In this document: piece after piece, positions 58,501 to 64,000 of the stretch | Position numbering within the stretch: the first letter of the stretch is position 1 | How the letters are laid out: every line of letters begins with the position of its first letter | Assembly: GCF_040869045.1 (NCBI RefSeq) | Contig: NC_090319.1 | Span: 388,941,601-389,005,600 of the forward strand | Origin: Eurosta solidaginis | Taxonomy: Eukaryota > Arthropoda > Insecta > Diptera > Tephritidae | DNA: 64,000 nucleotides | Direction: 5' to 3' | The notes under the pieces: model-generated | Database searches by the model: none | What the model was told of the DNA's origin: nothing | The model's input: the letters and a program-made list of their open reading frames with translations, nothing else | Translations under genes and position numbers: made by a program

Positions 58501-58919
58501 ACAACAAAACAACATCACATAATCACAATCAACTTCACCACAATAATAGTAAGTTAGGATTAAACAACAAGATTTGCAACAGCAGCAACAACAACAACAA
58601 CACAGTATCATCTACATTAAAAGCAACAAATTCATCACACACAATTACTCCAGAAAACATCACGAGTGTCAACGTCCATAAGGAGAAAAGTTTATTTAGT
58701 AGAACATCACCACCGTCAAAGCACCCACCAACGTCACACCTAAAGGCCGCTGAGGTTCACTGCGTGCCCACCGTTGAACCGGTAGATTGGAAACCGAATA
58801 AAAAGTGTTATTTTTGTGTGGACGGTAGATTGCTCACGGTGAACGCTAAAGGTGAACTAGTAGCCGAGCCGGCGGGCCCAGTTGTGTCCGCCGTCGGCGG
58901 CAACCGAGTGGAGCACAGG
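58501..58919 (+). CDS. Eip93F: E93/Mblk-1-like transcription factor, coding exon B (CYFCVDG block)
   Basis: The acceptor is a clear pyrimidine tract ending TTTTAG at 58500 and the donor is GTTAGT at 58920. The exon begins with two bases completing an Asp codon and ends on a whole Arg codon (phase 0). The first two thirds are low complexity, rich in Asn, Ser, His and Thr, with an SNNNNN run. The last third holds WKPNKKCYFCVDGRL (CYFC at 58806-58817), a strongly constrained block of E93/Mblk-1 proteins with a CxxC pair that may bind metal, then a Gly/Ala/Val-rich tail ending NRVEHR. The open frame runs on past the donor to a stop at about 59013, but the donor strength and the phase match to the next exon favour splicing at 58919. 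The intron before it is only 172 bp. Confidence 0.82.
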
Positions 58920-60037
58920 GTTAGTTTTTTGAATATAATAATATTAAATTCTAAATTGTGCCAAATTATGAGCAGCTTTACAGGGCAAAAGAAGTTTGCA
59001 TGTAAGGGCCAGTAGAAATCATTAACATATCTGAACACGATCAGAACTTATGAATGTTTTTCTTAAACCGACACCCTTTATTCGAACCATATATAAAAAA
59101 AATTAAAATAAAGTGGGAATGTATTCATATATGATTTACATGTCAATATCTGAGAAAATAAATTACTCCCTTTTTAGTATTTACCACATTTCAAAAGTGA
59201 AAATTAAAAACTAGATACAAAAAAGATATTTCGCTGGTTTTCTTTTTTAAACTCCTCACTTACCTAAGTGTTCAAGTCCGAGGGAGAGATTTTGAATTTA
59301 GGTTATTTTTAAGTGGTTACCTTTTGAACCGGTTATTTTTTAACGGGTTATTTTATGACATGGTTGTTATTTTCCTTGAATTACTCAGTCACACCTTTTT
59401 CGAATGGTTGATTCTTTTGAATCGTTTCCTTTTTTTGAACCGGTACCTTTTTTTAACTGCTACTGATTTTGGACCCGATAACTTTTTTGAAGTGAAGTAC
59501 TGTTTTGTAGCTGACTACTTATGGGAATGAGTGACTACACTTTTTTTTAGGAACCCGTGACTTTCTTGAAATCGTTCATGCAACCGGTTACTTTTTTAAA
59601 ACTGGTAATGGTTTTGAAAACATCGACTTTTTCAGAACTGGCAACTTTTTTTTTTTGACATTTTTCCTTTTGTTAAATTTGTAGCTTTTTTGAGAAACTT
59701 CAACAAAAATTACTGTTAAAAAGTTGCCCCTGTTCTTAATTATATTCAACCAATAGGCAAGTATAAAAATCAAATAATTGGCATTTAGTAATTAAACCCA
59801 TAGCCATTAGCCATAGAAATGTTATGCATTTTGTAAGTTACTAAACTTGAACAATTTCACTCAAAGTAATTACATAAACTTATTAGATGATTAGCTGGGA
59901 AAGTACACCACGTATGATTTCAAATATACTAACATATTTCGTAATAAAATTTACTATTTAATTAAAAATATCATTTTTGTGCTTTTCTTTCTTATTAACA
60001 AAAAACTACAAACAAATAAAATAAAATATAAAAATAG
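58920..60037 (+). other. Intron B-C of the E93-like gene, carrying a degenerate CCGGTTACTTTTTTG array
   Basis: 1,118 bp, phase 0. The left 350 bp are featureless AT-rich sequence. The middle (59275-59650) is a degenerate short-period array listed separately. The right 350 bp are A/T-rich, with the pyrimidine tract about 40 bp from the acceptor. Confidence 0.72.
59275..59650. repeat. Degenerate array, unit about CCGGTTACTTTTTTGAA
   Basis: GGTTA or GGTTAC words followed by T-runs and GAACC recur roughly every 15-18 bases across the E93 intron B-C. Copies are diverged and no exact period holds. It resembles, in style but not motif, the other short-period arrays in the window. Confidence 0.6.
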
Positions 60038-60296
60038 CTTGAAACCGATAGCGATTCAAATGAATCATCACATATCAACTTGGTGAACAGAACAACAAAT
60101 GCGGCTGTAGTGAACCCATTGGTATACAACAACAATAGCAACAATAACAGCACCAATAATAACAACAACAACAACAACAACAATAATCGCATCGACTGGA
60201 ACAAACTGTTAACGACGCGTTTGGTAGATTTGCCGGCGAACATGACTTCAATGGATTCAATGGCAGCGCAATTAGCAGTCATATCTGGTTATCCAA
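60038..60296 (+). CDS. Eip93F: E93/Mblk-1-like transcription factor, coding exon C (poly-Asn exon)
   Basis: This exon joins exon B in phase 0 and reads LETDSDSNESSHINLVNRTTN, then a YNNNSNNNST segment, an 11-residue Asn run (60155-60187), and RIDWNKLLTTRLVDLPANMT. It ends with one base of a codon before GTAAGT at 60297 (phase 1). The acceptor AG at 60036-60037 is weaker than the others: the nearest pyrimidine tract lies about 40 bases upstream and the bases before AG are A-rich, so the exact start is less certain than the frame. The Asn run is encoded by a near-pure AAC/AAT tract and is expected to vary in length between individuals. The RIDWNKLL segment is the non-repetitive, probably constrained part. 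Confidence 0.75.
60155..60187 (+). repeat. Coding trinucleotide tract, 11 Asn codons
   Basis: A run of AAC/AAT codons inside exon C, preceded by a shorter Asn/Ser tract. It is nearly pure AAC in the middle, so replication slippage and length variation are likely. Confidence 0.85.
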
Positions 60297-60386
60297 GTAA
60301 GTGTGAACATAGTTTTAGGAAATTCTTTTAAATTTTTTTTTTACATACTCATGTCTTCATGAAATTTTAACTTTTTCTTTATACAG
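60297..60386 (+). other. Intron C-D of the E93-like gene
   Basis: 90 bp, phase 1, GTAAGT donor and TATACAG acceptor with a good pyrimidine tract. Confidence 0.82.
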
Positions 60387-60663
60387 ATTTTAATTGGCTA
60401 CAATTGGTGCAACAACAGCAACAACAGCAAGCACATCAATCGTCAACGCATCAAGAACAGGTACAACAACAGCAGCAGCAGCAACAACAACAACAAACAA
60501 GTTCGGCGACACCACCTACCTCAGAAACATCGGCTGCGGCTGTTAGCCCACCACCACTAAAGGATTCACCAGGACCCAGTGATGCAACCGGTGAACAGCC
60601 ATTAGATCTTAGTTCCAAACCATCGCCAAATTCATCAATTAGTGGAGATTTGAAAACAGTGAG
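60387..60663 (+). CDS. Eip93F: E93/Mblk-1-like transcription factor, coding exon D (poly-Gln tracts and CtBP motif)
   Basis: The acceptor is CTTTTTCTTTATACAG ending at 60386 and the donor is GTGAGT at 60664. The exon starts with two bases that complete an Asn codon, giving YPNFNWLQLV across the junction with exon C, and ends with two bases of a codon (phase 2), so another exon must follow beyond the window. It contains two Gln tracts (7 and 11 residues, CAA/CAG mixed), a Thr/Ser/Pro/Ala-rich segment, and EQPLDLSSKPSP with the PLDLS core at 60599-60613. PxDLS is the classical docking motif for the corepressor CtBP and is also found in vertebrate LCoR, an E93 relative. Repressor recruitment is therefore a reasonable inference. 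The 90-bp intron before this exon is the shortest in the gene part seen. Confidence 0.83.
60410..60496 (+). repeat. Coding CAA/CAG tracts (7 and 11 Gln codons)
   Basis: Two Gln runs in exon D separated by an Ala/His/Ser/Thr spacer. The mixed CAA/CAG codons indicate protein-level retention of the tract rather than a single pure microsatellite. Confidence 0.85.
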
Positions 60664-60739
60664 GTGAGTAATTAGAGAGTCTTCTTTCTTTTAATAAATA
60701 TATACATATATAAAAAAAGTTTTTAAATGGTTCACAAAA

Positions 60740-61060
60740 CTGATAAGGCATGTGGGAAATGTGTGCGGAACTGTTTGCGAAATAAACTTAGGAATTCCGG
60801 GGGCATTTTGAAATATTTTCTTGGATTACTTTCCGTATATTTGCGGTACAATTTTGAACGGTTTCACCATCGTTTTCAAGCTCTTTTCCGAACTATTTTA
60901 GAATTGTTTAAAGGATAATTTTAGGCTAATTTGTCGTTTCGTAACTATTTTGGAATTACTTCGCGATGGCTTCAGCTTAATTTAATGTCCATTTTTTTAT
61001 TTTTCCAAGGATCATAGCGTGAATATTTTGGGATAATTTGGAACGCTACGCTACTTTATA
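60740..61060 (-). repeat. Degenerate short-period array, ATGATCCCGAAA family (inverse orientation)
   Basis: Repeated TTTTGGAATTA-, TTTCCGAACT- and GGATAATTT-like words at about 12-13-base spacing, starting 77 bp after exon D. This is the reverse-complement reading of the array at 23990-24680. A 63-codon open stretch at 60727-60918 lies within it and is not taken as a gene. Confidence 0.5.
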
Positions 61061-62128
61061 TCTAGATAAGTTTACGGAAATCAAAAATGTATCATACATT
61101 TTTCCGTAAAAGATATGCTTAATTCCTAATATGCTAAATTGATTGCAATCACTCATTTTGCTACTATCATTTGTTCCAGTCTGTCGGGTTGATCCTTAAT
61201 TTCAATTAGTTTAAATATCAATCTTCCCGATTTTATTCGAGCATTATGCATTGCACTAAAGCGGTCTGCGGGCTTTATTTGTATTGCAATCATTTCTACA
61301 TATTTTGATTTTGTCTTATAATAATATGTAAATATACAGGGTGACATCTGATTTTTGCGATCTCGGTGTTTTCGGTTGCTATTCCACAACTGTGTTCATT
61401 TTTGTCGCATTTGGCATACAAATATCTTCACCACTCACTTACTTAATTGTACAGAATTTCATATTTTTGTTTATATTTATTCGGTTTTTTTTTCGTGCAA
61501 TTCTGTCAGCCCAATTGTGCACGCTCTACCGCAATCTGCCCCACCACCGATGTTGTATGTGTTGTGGAAGCTCCTTCACCTGAGTGCATCAGTCCTGAAT
61601 AACGACGACGCCGCCGCGGTTGTATGCGTTGAGTTCTTGTCTGTTCTGCATTAATTGTTGATGTTGCTGTCGTCTTTGTTGTTGTGCGTCTGCTGTTGCT
61701 GCGCCGTTGCTGCATCACAAAAAAGACAACAATGTTTTGTTGTTTTTGTGCATTGTCGTTAGTCTGTGTAAGATATATGTATGCATTAATTTCAGTGTCG
61801 GCGCGCAGTGGCAACATACATAAATTTATATGAACATTTATTAAAGGTGTTTTTTCATTCTCATTTCGGTTTTTTGTTTTATGCAAATTTTCGTTTCGTT
61901 CATTTTTTTCGTTTTGTATTCGGCGAAGTGTGAAAAAAATTTAAGAGTACATGGAAAAATTTTCAGGATTCATTTGTTTACACCACTCAAAAATGTAGGT
62001 GTAGATATATAAAGAAATTAGGGGTGCTGCGAAAGCGGAATTTATGAATGCTGACGCAGAAGCAGATTGCCAGCTCTTTTCAAAAACTTATATAAAATTT
62101 AGTAGCAAAGCAGGGGCAGTGGTGTAGT

Positions 62129-62240
62129 TGTTGTTGTTGTTGTAGCGATAAGGGCACTCCCCGAACACCTTAGTCGTCTCTTACGACAGGCATACCTGCA
62201 GCGCGTATGTTCTAAGCCCCTTACCCGCTGGGAGGGGGAT
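62129..62240 (-). mobile_element. (CAA)n-tailed SINE-like insertion, internally deleted, with 9-bp target duplication
   Basis: On the + strand it begins with (TTG)n TAGCGATAAGG and ends in CGCTGGGAGGGGGA, so the element reads on the minus strand with a (CAA)n 3' tail. The bases TGGTGTAGT flank it exactly at 62120-62128 and 62241-62249. Compared with the longer relatives at 34004 and 25459, the middle is missing. It resembles a retroposed element moved by a LINE. The family name is not recalled. Confidence 0.7.
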
Positions 62241-62630
62241 TGGTGTAGTGTAACATCGAAAATAAAAATCATTCAGAAAATTGTTTTTTACAGTTGAGAT
62301 TCTTCTTTATATAAAAAGTAAATTTGTTCACTTTAGTAAGCTTATGGTACGATCATGTTTCTTTTTGGGCTCTTAGAGAATTCTTCCATGAAAGCTTATC
62401 CCTAAAGACAGTATATCTTGGCGAATGTTTCTCGATATGAACACATAACTGCAAGTCACAAATAAAAATTTTGCACTTCAAATTTAACCACGCAGATGCC
62501 AGGATGTATGTAGCATCCCTAATGTAAATGCACAAGTAAGCATGAATGTACGTTACATGAAAAAGTCTCCTGCTTTTTCATAAATTTTCATGAATACATC
62601 ATTCAAATTTATTCTTTACTTTATGAGAAC

Positions 62631-62657
62631 AATAAAATAAAATAAAATAAAATAAAA
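62631..62657. repeat. (AAAAT)n microsatellite
   Basis: About five tandem AATAA-type pentamers. Confidence 0.9.
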
Positions 62658-63029
62658 GGAGCTTTACACCTGCTCAAATTTAATAACACTTGCAAACATA
62701 TGAGGGACAAAACGCAAGTGAGTTTACACGAACCGATATAGGATTCCATATCAAGTAGAAGTTCCGCTTTATCGGATTAATATCTCAACATACCGAATAA
62801 TCTTCAATATTGTATTAAGATAGATCGACTAGGTTTCTTCGATTTTTTCAAAAATTATCTCAAAGATCTTTTAAATATCAGTTTTTCGAATGCCGAACAC
62901 CCTAGCGTTTATCCCCGATTTAGCAACTTTTGCGAAGCTTGCTAAAATTTATAATAATTTTTTCCCGATTGGATCAATTTAGTCACACAGACAGACAATA
63001 GTTAGGAAGAATCTACAATTGGGAAATGT

Positions 63030-63200
63030 GTGCAAAGTGTTCGGAACATTTCGGGACAGTTTCGGAGTTGTTTCGAGCTTTTTCGGGATTTTTTAAGGAT
63101 AATTTTAGGCTATTTAAGCATATGTACAGGGTTATTTTGGGAACAATTTTGACCTTATCTTAGAAGTCTTGCGGAGATTATATACCCAGTTGTTGGTTTT
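63030..63200 (-). repeat. Degenerate short-period array, ATGATCCCGAAA family (inverse orientation)
   Basis: TTCGGAACAT, TTTCGGGACAG, TTTCGGAGTTG and TTTCGGGATTTTT words about 12-13 bases apart, then GGATAATTTTAGGCTA, which is shared with the array at 60740-61060. Confidence 0.5.
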
Positions 63201-64000
63201 CAATAAAAATACTACAGTTTGCTTATTCATAAAATATTAATATTTTTTGGGCGAGGCTCTCAACCTATTTTACACATTTTCAGGCTCAAACACTTATCGT
63301 CACAAAGCTTTTGTTTTCAACATATTTCGGTATGGTAAGAAAATTTATGTTCGCCTTATAGCGTTAAAAGAAATGGAAACAGATTAAATAAAATAGGCGG
63401 GCCTCTTTTAAACATTTTTTTCAAAAGTTTGTACTCCGCTGGAGCAGTCATCATTAAGGTGAAATATTAGTATAATGTAATGGTTAGATACTTTAAAGTA
63501 ATACCATATTTTTGTACGGCTCAATCTTAAAAACAGTTTTTTAAAGCGGGCTTAGTCAGCAAACGATTTTCATATTTTTCGCAGACTCTATAACAAATAG
63601 CAGGCCCAACACTTTTACCAACTGCTTTTGTTTCATGTCTTGCAAGAGCTTCGTACCCAAAATTTTGCTTAGTTTTTAAATTGCGTCGCAGACTCAATAT
63701 ATTGCTCATGTGTTGTCACTTTATCAGTATTCCTTTATGAACTCTCCCATCTTTTCCATTTCTCAAAATTATCTTTTTCGGCACTCAACGTTTTTATGTG
63801 TGCAAGTCTATATCTATCCCGATTTCTTTATACAATTACACCCCATCTTAACGCAAATTAGGTTCAAATAACCTATGCACAACTCTGCTGGCTATGAAAA
63901 TAACGCTAAATGTAAGTTTCCTCGCAATCTTTACCACGCTCCTGAAAGAATTTTTTGATTTGATCCCTTATTTCGCTCTGATTAAAATACTCTAACTACA

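Larger units (their letters stand above)
60664..64000 (+). other. Start of the next intron of the E93-like gene
   Basis: Begins with GTGAGT. The interrupted codon (phase 2) shows that coding continues beyond the window. It contains a degenerate array (60740-61060), ordinary AT-rich sequence, a short (CAA)n-tailed insertion with target duplication (62129-62240), an (AAAAT)n microsatellite (62631-62657) and a second degenerate array (63030-63200). From 63201 to 64000 I see nothing recognisable. Confidence 0.7.

Noticed and set aside
60075..60282. Minus-strand Leu/Cys-rich open frames opposite exon C
   Set aside because: Antisense shadows of the Asn-codon repeat.
60727..60918. 63-codon open frame just after exon D
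   Set aside because: It lies within a degenerate array and in the intron after a strong GTGAGT donor.
1..64000. Ecdysone response elements
   Set aside because: Only half-site-like matches were seen (for example near 44175 and 52199). None fits the full inverted repeat, so none is reported.

Overview
The window is AT-rich eukaryotic nuclear DNA from a higher fly, most likely a tephritid fruit fly. It is almost entirely intron. The fly assignment rests on the recognised protein, the SINE and LINE families and the repeat style. The exact genus cannot be read from the sequence.

The only host gene I can support is on the + strand near the right end. Four consecutive coding exons (57912-58328, 58501-58919, 60038-60296, 60387-60663) join in one open frame with matching intron phases and good GT-AG sites. 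The joined reading starts with the block GLERIAEELM, continues through a WKPNKKCYFCVDGRL block, a poly-Asn tract and two poly-Gln tracts, and ends after a CtBP-type PLDLS motif. I recognise this as the middle of the E93 / Mblk-1 / LCoR-type transcription factor, Eip93F in Drosophila. The N-terminal exon and the pipsqueak-type DNA-binding exons are not in the window, so positions 1-57911 are read as one very long upstream intron and 60664-64000 as the start of another.

The long intron is a repeat graveyard. From left to right it holds: an end fragment of an 'AACAAGTAAGG' element (1-296); Jockey-like RT and RNase H remnants (1605-2560); a tRNA-type SINE (3697-3990); short-period degenerate arrays (9140-9475, 10260-10850); a 406-bp palindrome (12469-12874); a 157-bp satellite array (13319-14515) butted against a 1.8-kb copy of the AACAAGTAAGG element (14516-16347); a LINE ghost (16.5-18.2 kb); SINE and minisatellite material (20.6-21.5 kb); an RTE-like LINE 3' end (24690-25372); long 'ATGATCCCGAAA' arrays (23990-24680, 28330-29400); and a nested LINE/SINE cluster (31.8-34.5 kb). 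Further right come an AAACCGAAACTG array (34.7-35.4 kb), a SINE (36.5 kb), a TIR element carrying a satellite-like core (38.3 kb), CGATA-rich arrays (41.0, 44.5 and 49.9 kb), a 254-bp TA-flanked MITE (42.4 kb), a hybrid element (47.1-48.0 kb), a fold-back-like element (48.5-49.4 kb), and a Helitron plus SINE pair (55.9-56.6 kb).

The points most worth following are these. The satellite appears to share its monomer with the core of a TIR transposon. At least six families of 11-18-bp degenerate arrays recur in both orientations, one of them rich in DREF/BEAF-type CGATA words. Mobile elements are nested inside one another between 31.8 and 34.5 kb. An insertion with a clean 9-bp target duplication sits in the intron downstream of the CtBP-motif exon. 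No rRNA, free-standing tRNA gene, CRISPR or bacterial feature was seen. All family names come from recognition, not from a database search.
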